Positions 12,001-23,978 of a DNA stretch of 64,000 nucleotides are shown piece after piece (the first letter of the stretch is position 1; each line of letters opens with the position of its first letter). Below the pieces are notes generated by a model, which was not told the origin of the DNA, made no database searches, and saw nothing but the letters and a program-made list of their open reading frames with translations. This stretch comes from Toxoplasma gondii ME49 (Eukaryota > Apicomplexa > Conoidasida > Eucoccidiorida > Sarcocystidae): contig NC_031467.1 in NCBI RefSeq assembly GCF_000006565.2, positions 1,576,613 through 1,640,612 on the forward strand, written 5' to 3'. The position numbers were made by a program, and so were the translations under genes.

Positions 12001-15000
12001 GCCTTCCTTGTCCTCGCCTCGAGTCGGTACAGCGGCACCGTCGTCACGCTCGCGCCCAGCGCGGCCCTCCTGGAGGACTTCGAAGGCGCACGCAGACGCG
12101 GTCGCGGGGGTGGGGGCCGACAGGAGGGGCATTGGCTTGCAGAGCAGAGGCAAGACAGAAGGGTACGAGCTGATCAGTTGAATCATGATGTAGAACAGTG
12201 AGTCCGCCGTCAGAGCAAAAGGATACATGGGCCTGACATTCGACGCCCAGCCTTCCGTGTCACCTTTGAGAGAAACTCCAGGCGGGTGGAGAACAGAGTC
12301 GAGGTTTCGCCATGCCCTCGATACGCCTTCTTCCTGTTCTCCCTTCCGTTTCTCGCAAGGTTTCTCCCCTCCTGGCCCAGCTGTCGAGTCTCTTGATCCG
12401 TCCCCGTCAAGCGGTTTCTTGTCTCCGAGCTCGGAGGCCTTCGCCTCGCCCTGCTCCGGCTGCTGCTGTAAAGGCGCGGAGGCGAGACGAGTCATCGCCT
12501 CGACGTTCAGGAACAGAACCGAGTAGTCGGTCAGGACCCCCATGAGCAGGGCCGCAACGTTCGGGCTCTTGCGAGCTTGGAGAAGAAGGCGTTTCACTTT
12601 CTTTTGATGCGGAAGCGTCTGGGCGCGTTCGTGGTCCTCCAGCCACCGGAGCAGCACCACAGGCTCACTCCTCTCCCCTCCGTCCGTGTGTTTCTCGCCC
12701 TCAGCTTCTGGATAGTACCCCACACCCTGGATGCCTCGCCGGAAAACAAATCCCTTTTTGTGGCCGACGTAGATGCCGCACGGAATCGCCTCAGGCGGCG
12801 GTGCAGGAGGCGACACCTTCTCGGCTTCCTCCTTTTCTGCTGTCTTCTCCCTTCCCTCGTCGCTTGGCGGCCCTTCTTCTCCACTTCCGATTTTCTTCGA
12901 ACCTGCACCTTCCTTTGCACATGTCTCGCCCTCCTCGCTCTCCATGTGGACGTCGACATCACCTGTCTTTCTCTCCTCGCTCCTCACCGACGCCGAAGCG
13001 GCCTGTTCCTCTGTTGTCTTCATCGCTTCAGGCGTCCTGCCGCGCTCGCCCTCAGGCCCTGGTGTCACAGAAGCCGACGGGGGACTTCTCTTTTCCTCGT
13101 TTCTCGACCCGTGGCTGGCCGAGCCTCCGGCCGCCTGTGTCTCAGGTCGACTGTCCTCCACCGGGGGCTTGCTTGAAGCTCCTGGAAGGCCTTCTTCTGA
13201 CGGCTCTGTCTGCTCCCCGCCCTGTTCTCGAGACGCACAGGCAGTGGAGCAAAACTGACAACACCCGCGAAGAATCTGCTCCACGAGCACAGGCGTCCGC
13301 TGCACGAAGGGATGCAGCGTCTCCAGAATCGCCTCCGCCGGCACCAGCGGCCGCAAATTCTCCTCCTCCTCCGCCGACGGTGGCGGGGCTCCATGGACCT
13401 GAAGACAACGAGAAGGCGGGAAAAAAAACAGACACGTTTACATGGCCATCATGTTCAGTCCAACGGAACAACCGCGGCATCTGTGTCGATCCGCTCGCTC
13501 AAAATGCTTCCACTTCTGCACAGTTCAAACGCCATGGGAAGCCTCGGAGTAACGCTTCTGGCGGCACTACGTCACCGCCTGCTGAGGCTTCAAGAAGCGA
13601 TGCGCAAGCACGATCGCGGGGATTCCTAAAACCCAGATCCGAGTCACCTCTGTGGAAGATAGGCTCTTCTGTGAATCAGGTTTTTTCCATCCCAAACAAC
13701 CAATCCGTTATCCTGCCCTTCCTCCTCGACAACGCTTCCATCTCCGTCGTCTCTCCACCTACTTCCTCTCCTGACTATTGTCCCCTATGTTTTTCTTCTT
13801 CGTCTCTCCAACTACTTCCCTCCTTCTTTCTCTTGGTTTCCACGCTCTTCTCCCATGCCTTCGCTCCTGCGTGTTGATTTTTCCTCGACTCGCATCGCGC
13901 CGGCTTCCTCGTGCCTACATTCTACATTTCAATTGGTAACAGGATTCTGTCGTCCTTCCTCCGTTTCACACACAGTCTCTCCCTGAGGCTCTTCTTCCGC
14001 AGCCTCTCCTTTCTCGTTTCGCTCGAAGGCCCCTCCTTTCCTGTCTGCCTTCCCCTGCTTCCCACCCTTTACCTTACTCGTCTGTACAAGGTCCTGCTGG
14101 CGAGTTGTGCGCGTTTAAAGAGATAGCGGATTTCGTTTTCGATGAAGGCCGCGAGCACCGATTGTTCTTCGCACGCATGCGACACAATTTGCTGGATGAG
14201 CGTCAGCATGCCGTTGCACCCGGCCGTCCTGGGCATACTCAGCAGGAGCCCAAGACCGCCCCCCAAGTTCCCGCCGCGCTCTCCGCTGGGGCCTCTGGGC
14301 GCGTCTTCTCTGCGCATCTCGACAGGCCTTTCAGTCCCAGAAGCCTCCAATTTCGCTGGAGGCGGCAGCAGCGCCGCTTGCATCTCCACCGAGGACGTTG
14401 CATGAGCGAGCGTCGCGGAGATAGAGAAGAAGGGAAGGGCCGGGACCTTGCAGGAGCCAGTCTTGGCGCCTAAAGCGGTGCGCGAAGCGCGGCTGGCAGA
14501 TGCGAGCGAAGAAGCAGTGAGAGGCGCCCCACTCTTGGTGTCTCCACTTCCTTCTTCGCCCATGACGGCGTCTTCCGGATCCTCTCTGCTTTCTTCGTGT
14601 TTAACGCCCTTGAGGGCCTCGAATCTTCGCCGTGAATCTGTGCCGGTGTCTCCACCGGAGACGTCGGAGGGCAGGGACAGGAGACTGCCCTTGGGTGAGT
14701 ACAAAAGAAGGTGGAGCGCGTTCGCGGGGACGACTGTGAGGTGGTGCAGAATCTGCAGGACGGCAAGGGTGGTGTCTCCGTCGATGCCTGGGTAAAAGTG
14801 GAGGAGATCTAGGCAACCGGCGACCATCTGCTTTTGCTCATGAATCGGCAGCACGCGTCCGGGGCTCCCGCTCGTCAGACTGCTCCCCTCGCCCTCGGGT
14901 CCGCTAGGTGTCTCCCGTTCCTTCGCGCCTGTGCCTCCTGCTGAAGCGAGAGGCCCTGCATTCTGGGATCCCGAAGTCGACGCGTTGGCGCCTCCCTGGC

Positions 15001-18000
15001 TGTCCGAAGAGGCCGCAGCATGCCGGCCCGCCTTGCCTTTCTCGGAAGGACCGGCGGGTGCAGAGCGCGACGATCCCCGATACCGAGCCCCGCGATGCGT
15101 CTCTCCGCCTGTCTCCGCCCCCGGTGCATGCGTGGGCGGAGACAGCCCCGGAGATGTCGCTGGACGCTCATGAAGCAGGTAGAGCGGCAAGAGCTCTTGG
15201 ATGCACAAAAGAGCTGGAAGAATGAAAGGTGGAGGCCGCGACGCCGCTGGCACTGCCGCAGCTAAACATGTAGGCGACGAAGAAACTGCACACGATGGAG
15301 ATGACGAACACGAAGAACATGAAGAGGAGTGGCAACACCACGGATGAATTTGAGGCCCTGAAGGGAAGGGTACAATTGAAGCTACTTTGGCATCGGTCAT
15401 TAGAGGGGCAGAAGACGAGGACGCGGCTGCCGGAGAGGCAGGGAGGTCCAGCAAGCACCATGAGGCAATCGGGAGAACAGGCGTCGAGACAGGATTGGGT
15501 CCTTCCGGGCTCTCAGAGGGAGTCTTCGCGTCGCCTGCTTCGAGTTTCACTCCAGGTTCTCTCGCGAAAGACGCGTCCGATCGGGCAGCAGCCTCTGCAA
15601 CTGCATGCGCGGCCCCGCCGCTCGACGGTCCAAGCGACTCCCGGAATAACTGCGGAATGAGGAAGACTCCCTTCGTCTCCGACAAGTAGAAGGGGTGGGC
15701 GGAAGCCAGGAGGGCCTCTTCGGAGAGAGTGGAGACAATCAGCTTCCAGAAAATGCCTACAGGGTGGTTGCGCGCGAGTGTGGCTGTCACGCCGAGCCAG
15801 GCTTCGCGCCCGGCGCCTCCTGTCCGGCCTTTCTCCGGCGCATGCAGTCTCCGGTCTGGTCCGCCGCCGCGCTCGCTCTTCTTCGCAAGGGGCGCGGCTG
15901 GGCCTGCAGCTGGGGCTCTGGCCCCGGGCGTCTGACCGGCTTTGGGGCCTCTCTTCCCCGGGAGAGCCTCGTCTCGATCTGCAGGAGTTCTCCGCCGCGT
16001 CAGCGCAGCAGCTGCGTGGCAGACAGCCAGCAGCATCCCCTTCGCATGACGCTTTCGATGCAGAAGGTGGGCGAGAAGCAAGCAGGTTCCGTACAGCTGC
16101 TGCTGCAGCCGCAGGGCCAGAAGGCCCGCCCGGAAACCCCACATCTTGGAGACAGTTCCTGGCTCGCAGACGTCCTCCGACGCGGCGTCCGGAGCCGTGG
16201 ACATCTTCGCGTTCGCGCAAAAGAACGCAGGCAACGCAGGCAGACGAAACGCCAGCTCAGGCACGCAGAGACAGAGCTGCCGGAGGTGGAGAAGCCGAGT
16301 CGTCAGAAGCCGCATCGTCACAAACAAATTCCGCTCGCCCATCTGCTGGAGGAGGGCCGCTGCAGACAGCGGGGCGCCTTCCAAGTCGTCTGCAACGCAC
16401 ACGCAGACGCAGAGACCACACAACACTGCAGTTTTTTCCAAGTCGCTGCGTAACTGCAAAGAGCAGCCTTTTCTCTGACTCGACTGCTTTTGCTCTACGT
16501 CGAGACTCTTGAGTACCGAGCTACACTCACCGCCTGTCGCCGACTTCTCTCCTGCACCCTTCGAAATGTTCGAGGCGGAGCCTTCCTGCTGCGGCGGCTT
16601 TTCCTCGGCTTTTCCTTCTTGAGTATCCACCGCAGCGGCCTGTGCCGTGTCGGGCTCTGGGCCGGACTCTCCGGGGCCTGCCTCCTTGCTGTCTCTTCGC
16701 TTGGGGTCGTCTTCCTGTCTCTTTTCTCCCGCGTCGACTCCGCTCTCTGGGCGTCCACGCTTCGGGTCCACTGACAGATCGACTGGGGCGCCAAGAAGCT
16801 TCATCAGGGCCTCACATAGCGAAGCCGCGCTCTGGGGCAAAACGCAGACGAGGTTCAAGAGCTGCGGCACAATCTGTCTCCGGATTTTCTCCGAGAATTC
16901 CAGAGCCCTCTGGTCGCTGATGTGCGCCGATATCGGGCCCTCCCACACGGCCGTGCGGCTGCCAGTTTTCCTCGTCGAATCTTCTTTTCTCGGCTCTTCT
17001 GCGGCTCCCGCAGCGTCGCCTGCAGAGACGCCTGTCCCTTCTCCCCCTGTCTCCTCGGCAAGCAGCCTCTCGCGGCTGCCGCCGGCCCATGCCTCGTCGA
17101 GGTCGAGGCGGCCCGCGAGCGAGGCGGACGCAGCCACGAAGAACAGGGCCTCAGTCGCTTGGCCTGTCCCTCGGTCGCCCCCCCCGGAGCTCCGACCTCG
17201 CGAGCCCAAGCCGTAAAAGGCCGAGGAGAGGCCGCGCCCGAAACCGTTCGCGCCCGATGCCCCTGGGCCTCCAGTGATGGCGGCCACGAGGGCCCGCGTG
17301 ACATTCGCAAGCTCCGACGCGCTGCTCGAGACGCTCTCGTCTGCGCTGAAGCTCGGGAGAAGAAAGGCACCGAAGTAGTCAAAAGACGGTCCCACCTCGC
17401 CCATCAAGGCGGAGGCCGCCGCGACTGCCGCGGCCCGTGACGAGGCGAGAGGCGACCCCAAAGACGCCGGCTGAGTGCCCGACGGCAGTCGCGTCTCCGC
17501 CCTGGAGTCCCGGGCACGCACCGCGGCCCCGGTATCTCTGCCAGTCTCTGCGGTCAAAGCCGAGGCGAGCGCTGCAGCTGGCGCCTCTCCGTCTGCTGAG
17601 CCTGAGCCAGTTGCGCTGTTCGTCTGCGAATGGCCTTCACTCCGACTCTCTGCCTCCGTCCCCGACGCCAGCACCGTCCCCGCAGACGTCGTCGAGCCAC
17701 TCTCCGCGCCCGACGCACCGGTTCGTTGAGTTCCATCTGCCGGGGCCGCGTCTCCACGGCCAGACGCCTCGAAGCTGTCCGCCGTGGGAGGCTCCCCGGA
17801 AGCACTGCCGCGAGCGCCGTCTGCGCTCTCTCCAGTCGATTCGGAGCTCGCATTCGCGGCAGCACCCGCAGAAGCAGACGGAGCGGTGGAGGCCGCTGCT
17901 TCTTCTTCCCGTTGTCGCTCGAAGAGCCACTCCATCGCGAGCTCGATGCTGCGGCCGTTCGTCGCGTCGACTGCACGCTGCGCTGAACTCTCGCCGAAAC

Positions 18001-19605
18001 CCATTTCAGTGAGCTGCTCCACCATCGCCGCCCTCAGCACGGCCGCCCGGCGCGCATGCAAAGACCCGCGGCCCGCGGCACCCCCGCTCGCGCGCCCCGA
18101 GGTCCCTGTAGAGCTCGCGGGGCCCGTCCGGGACGGCGGCGGCAAGTCCATGAACACACTGTGAATCCACGCTCGCCGCTGGGGCGTCTGGAGAGGAGAA
18201 AAAAGCCGAGACAGAAAGAAGGCAGGCACCGTATTCACGCCGTAACACTGAAAGCAGAGAGAATCGAAAAAAGCCCTGGAGCGGCTCTGCACGAGATGCG
18301 AGCAGTAGAAACTCAGATACAAGACTGCTCAGGCTGAACAAAGCGAACAGTGGGGCGGAGGAGCCTCTCGCGTCCACCTTATGGATGTAGAACACCCACC
18401 CAAAAGGCTTCGTGCTTCGTGGTAACTAAGCATGAAAGGTGCAGAAAGGAAGCGAACATCTCTGAGTCCCCCCCTCCTCCTCTCCCTGCGCCGCGATGGA
18501 GATATACCTTGGATGTCAACCATGTGACTGCGACAAGACCTCTAACCTACAGTCGTCAGTTCCCACCAGTAGCCTGCACGTGTGCATGCGCATGCAGAAA
18601 GGTCTCTGCACCCGTAATGGTTTCCGTTCCTCCGTTCCGATGTCGCTTTCTAAAAAACGATTCGGAGTTGAAGACGCCTGGGTTCTCACCATTGTGTCGA
18701 AGAGATGGTAAGTGACTTTGTGGGCAAATCCGGTGACACGCTGCAAGAAGGGCGCGAGCAGCGGCCCCAAAAGCCAATCTCTCTCAGATACGTATTTCTC
18801 CACGTCGTCCTCCTCGCTCGCTCTCCGAGCTTTTCGGTCCCCTCTGTCTCCTTTATGTCGGCTGGCCGCGACGAACGCCTCGGCGACCTGTTGCTGCGCA
18901 TGCAGGCGCCGCGCCGCATGGGCGGCAGGGCCTTTCGCGCCCAGTGCGCCCGTCGAGACAGCGAGCATCGCGGCGTCGTCGGGGAGACGCAGAGACGCCC
19001 CACACTTCGCGGCGAGGGACCACCAAACGAGGACATGTGCAGCCGCCTCGCACTGAACAGAGCGAAGGAGACCTACAACATCGCAGGTTCTGAAGTCGTT
19101 GTGGGGCAGGAGCCTCACAGGGGCCTCGGGGGCCTGGGCGCCGTTTTCGCCGTTCTCTTGGAGGCGCAGATAGGCCTGATAAATGCCCTCGGGCGTGTAG
19201 GAGAAACGGAGAGAAGGTCGAGGCGACTCGCCAGTCGGGGCCGAAGTCGCCCGCGCCGAGGCGGCTCCTTCGTCTCCACAAGAACGGCTCGCCTGTGTCT
19301 CTCCTTTCTCCGGTTTGGTCTCTCTGGCCTCCAGAGCCGCAGAGGCCCCGCTGGAAGCCCCCGAGGAGGAAGTGGGCGCCGAGCTCGAATCCGAACTTCT
19401 GGAGCCTTGCGACTCTTGCATGCGTTGGAAGTACGAGGGGCGCTCCAAGTTGCTGGAAATAGAGAAACACGAAGCTCGAGTCAAACGTGAGAAAGAGAAA
19501 ACACAGCACACACACTCGAAATTCGTAAAAAACAACCAAAGGGTCCTGTCGCCGATCACGCCCTAATCTAAACAACATGGACCGAATTCCAGGTGTGTCT
19601 AGAAA

Positions 19606-19642
<37 letters not shown>

Positions 19643-19676
19643 TATATATATTAGATATATTAGATATATATGCAAA

Positions 19677-19720
<44 letters not shown>

Positions 19721-22700
19721 AACATACTACAGAGCTCCAGGGGTCACCAGTTTCTCGGGCATTCCATGACTCCCTCGTTCGTTTGTCTTCACGTGCTCTC
19801 CTGTTCCTCCAGGTTTCTCTTCTCCGGTATTCTGCTTCTCGTTGCTTCGGGTTTCTTCTCGCTTTTCAACTCTTTTCGTCGCGGATTGTCTCCTTTCTGT
19901 TCCCTCTTACCCCTGCAGAAACTGCGAGACTGGGGAATTCAGGCAGCGTTTCCAGGAAGTGGCTTTGTCGCAGTAGGCGAGGGCGCACTGGAGGCATTTG
20001 CTGGCGAGGTCTCTGACGGTTTTCATGTCTTTATCTGAGAGAGCTTCGAATTGCTTCATTAGCTCCCGCATCCAGCATAGAAACGCTTCTCGCCTTTTCT
20101 CCGCGTCCTCTTCTGAGTCCTTCGCCTGTCCCTCCTCGGCGTTGCCCCTCTTCTCTCCCTTCGTGTCTTCTTCGTCTGCCGCAGATTTCCCCAAGCACGC
20201 TAGGAGAGAGACCTCGCTGTCATCATCGACGCTTGCGGACCCCCGGCGTCTCCTCGTCTCCTCGAAGAGAAAGAGCGGCAGCAACGCCTCCAAACTCAGC
20301 GGCGAGGCCTGTTTCTCCGGCGTCTCTCGCCCCTCAGCCTCGGCCCCGCAGACACCCGCAAAGGCGCGTTGCGCGAAGAAGCAGTGCACTGTCAGGTTGA
20401 CGGCAAAAGCGTAGTCCACCACGCGCATCAGTTCCGTGACGCCTCCAACCTGAGAAGAGGAGCCAGACAGTCTGTACTCGCGTGGAGGGCTGGACGCTTG
20501 TATCCTACGACGTCAAGGCTGTTCAGCATCGGTCATGGTCGACGCGTGTAGACACGGATTTTCTCCCTTTTCAGAGCATTGCTCTCTGCACAATTGAACC
20601 CCGTTGTAATGTATGTAAAGCTCCCCTTAAGGCAGATGTTTCTGGACAACAAACGCGACGAAAATTCCTTTTCATCACTTTTTTAAAATTAAACCTACGA
20701 GAGACAGAAACACCCCTAAAGGCAGCGGCGTCCGTACCTTGTGGAAGGCGTCAAAGGTCATCGTGAGCAGAAGGCCTCGGTTCTTTTCATCGACATGGAG
20801 TTTGTAGAGCCAGTCGAGGACGTCGCAGATGTAAGCGAGAGTGCTGATGACGCCTAGACCATCTATCACAACTTCTGGACTTGCGTTTCCTGTCTCAGGC
20901 TGTTCCGTCTCACTCGGCCCCCCCTCCTTTCTCTGCGTCCTCGCTCTTCGCCGCGGGCGACCGCAGGCCTCCTTCTCTCTCTCTCGGCCTTCCTCCTCGC
21001 CTTCTGCAGTCGAGGCCTCACTTTCCGACTCTGTCTCCGGCTCGAATGGACAGAGGAGACGCGTGGGCAGCGGCGCTGAGGGGACAGGCCGGAGGAGATC
21101 CCGGCACTGGAGCCCGATGGAGAGGCAATGGAGCAGAGCCACTTGCAGGTGGGTCTGCTGCTGCTGCGGCGTCCCCCCTTTGCTTCGAATCGCGTTCGTA
21201 TTCAACATGCGGCTTGCCTGAAGAGACGGTCGCCAGCAACAGCAGCACAAGAAGGCCTCGTGAAAAAACGAGTCAGACACGCACCAGCTCGCTGGCGATA
21301 AACGTTCGTCGTAGCTGCTACCTCCCCCAGTCGAGTGCTCTCTCACGCTATATCGCTTCGCTACCACTTAACTTCATGACTCTTCTTTTCGATCTTTTTC
21401 GACTAACTGTCCTCCATCCGCTGGCAACCTTCTATCCATTCTCTATTCCCTCTTTGCCGCCTCTCTCTATCCCAGTCTGTATCTTCTCTGATCCCTCTCT
21501 AACTCTTCTCTGCCACACACCTGTCCAGTCTCTCCCGTCTCTCCACCCCACAGCTGTCGTCTCTCCACCCCAAATTTTCTCTCTGTTCCCTCCGTACCCC
21601 AGGTCTCTATCCGCTTTCTGTGTGTTTGTTCTTCGCCTCTCTCTTTCTACACTCGGGTCCCATGTTTGGCAACAAGAGCTCGAAAGGCTTACGTTGACGA
21701 CAATGGCTCGGACCGTTTGGAGCATGCCCCTGAGCGTTTCGGCAAGCACGATTGGGGACTCCGCCGCCGCCCTCGATATCCTCGGGTGTCCATCTTCCCT
21801 CGCCTTTCCCTCCCCTCTTTCCTCCTGTCTCGCCTCCTCCATATCCACAGTCCGTTCCCCTCGGTTCTCTCTCCTTTCTCCTCTCTTCGCCGCTTCGGCA
21901 AGTTGTCTCCCCTGGGTCTCCAGGCCCTCGGCCTCCGCGTCCGGGCCTCCCACACGTGCCTCTGCGAGCCGTCTTTCGCCTTCCCCTTCCACGCCGCCTT
22001 CGGCTGCTGCGCCGTCGGGGGGGACACTGTAAGCATACTCGACGAGGCTGCTCCACAGCATGTCGTTGCTGGAGAGGATAAGCGAGTCGCTGGTGACTGC
22101 CTGAGAAAGCTTGTTGCTTTGCGCGAGGCTTTTGCTCGCGCGAACCGCAGGGTGCTCGTGGGCGTTGTGGCGACTGCTGAGGAGAGACGGCGTCCCCTCG
22201 GCGTCGGCGAGCGGTGGCGAAGTCGCGTAGAGGAGCCGGAGCGCAAACGGCGTGACTCTCTGCAGCTGGAGAAGAAGAAGCCCCAAGTGCTGCAGAAGAA
22301 ACAACTGGTGGTTAGAAGCGAAGCGCGTCGTCAGACCCACACTGTACGCCTGACCCAGCTCGCGGCCAAGCATCGCCGCTACCTGGAGTGCACTCGAGCA
22401 CGCGTCGACTGCGGCAATCAGGGCCTTCTTGTCTGCGAGAGAAAGGCACTTGTCGGCCTCTCGATGTCTCGTCCTGAACATCAAAGCCGGAGGGACGCCC
22501 CCCGATGCGGGCCACCGGTCGAGCGTCCATGTCTCCGCGAGGTCGCCGAGTTTCTCCGTGCTTTTCGTCGCCCGAGAGAGAAGAAGAAGCTGGAGAAGAA
22601 GGTGAGGAAGCGAGAAGGAGGCCGATGCCACATAGCGCAGCGTCACCACTAGGGGGTGCTGCGGATAGAGGTGGAGAAACGCCGGCGGCAGAGACGGAGA

Positions 22701-23934
22701 AGAACAGAGCGAGAGCAACAGAGACACGCCGCCCTTCGCGATGAAACAACGAAGTGTCTCCGAATTCTGAAGAAACGTCCCCAACAACTTGCCTACATTC
22801 GCCAGGCGATCCGCCAGCCACAAGGAAGGCGGCGCAGGAGGCAGCTGCGTGAGAGACGAGAAGAGACAACAGTCGGAAAAAAACATGAAACACTCACCTT
22901 TCTGTACGCGCAAAAACACAAATACGATGCACCCGTGTACACAGATCTGTGACTAAACATGATTCTGTCGACGGGGAGATGGGTCTCATGTGCCTTCGTC
23001 TCCCGCAAAAAAAAGCATCCGTTCAGCAAACACACGACCTGCAAGACGACCTATCTCTTTCTAGTCCGCCCTGCGGTCTTCCCAACTCTGCAATTGGATC
23101 GTTGTCGGAGGAAGAGCCGTCGTCGTGTCTGTCTCTTCTTTCTGACATCCGAAATCCTCTGTCTTCTTGCTTTGTCACTTTCGACCCAGTGAAAATCGGA
23201 CTCCGAGAATGGAAAACAGACGCCCTTCTTCTCCTTCGAGAAAGCGCCTCAAAAACGGAAACTGAGCGCCCCTCCCCTCCGGGGTTCCTCCGTGCCCCAC
23301 CGGTTCGACAGTCTCCACCCGCCGGTCGACAATCGTGAGGATGTTTTGTCGTTTCCACGAACCGCGGAACGCTTGCCGAGTTCCTTGTGTCGGCCTAACT
23401 CACTGTGTAAGTCTGCGTTCCTCCCTTGTCCGCGTCCGAAGTGACCTCTGTTCCTCCCCCTGTCTCCTCTCTGCACTCGGTCTAGCCTCCAGAACGTCGT
23501 GCCCACTTATCCCCGTGTTTTTTCATGAGTCCAGTTTCTTTTCGAAGAATGCAACTCAGAAGCGGGACGAAAGCCACGAATGTCGTCTTACCGCGAGGTC
23601 TGCCAAGAGGAGAGGCCGCAAATGCTTGGACGCTTCGAGTCGCCGCTCGCCCTCCTCGGGGGGGACGGGCTGCCAGAGGGGGAGACGCCGTTCGTGTCTC
23701 TCCAGATGACGGAGAAGAACAAGCAGATGCTCCACGAAGGACGTGCATGTGTCAGACGCGGCCGATGAAGAAGACACTGCCGAAGCCACGCTGCGAAGGA
23801 CCTCGTCGAGCGAGCTTCCGAGCTAAAACACGAAACAGACAGGTCGATATGCAAAGCGCAAGTCTTTCGCCTTCACCCATCTCCCTCTGTTTCCCGCGTC
23901 CCTCTTCCGATCTAAAAAAGGTACATAAATATAC

Positions 23935-23978
<44 letters not shown>

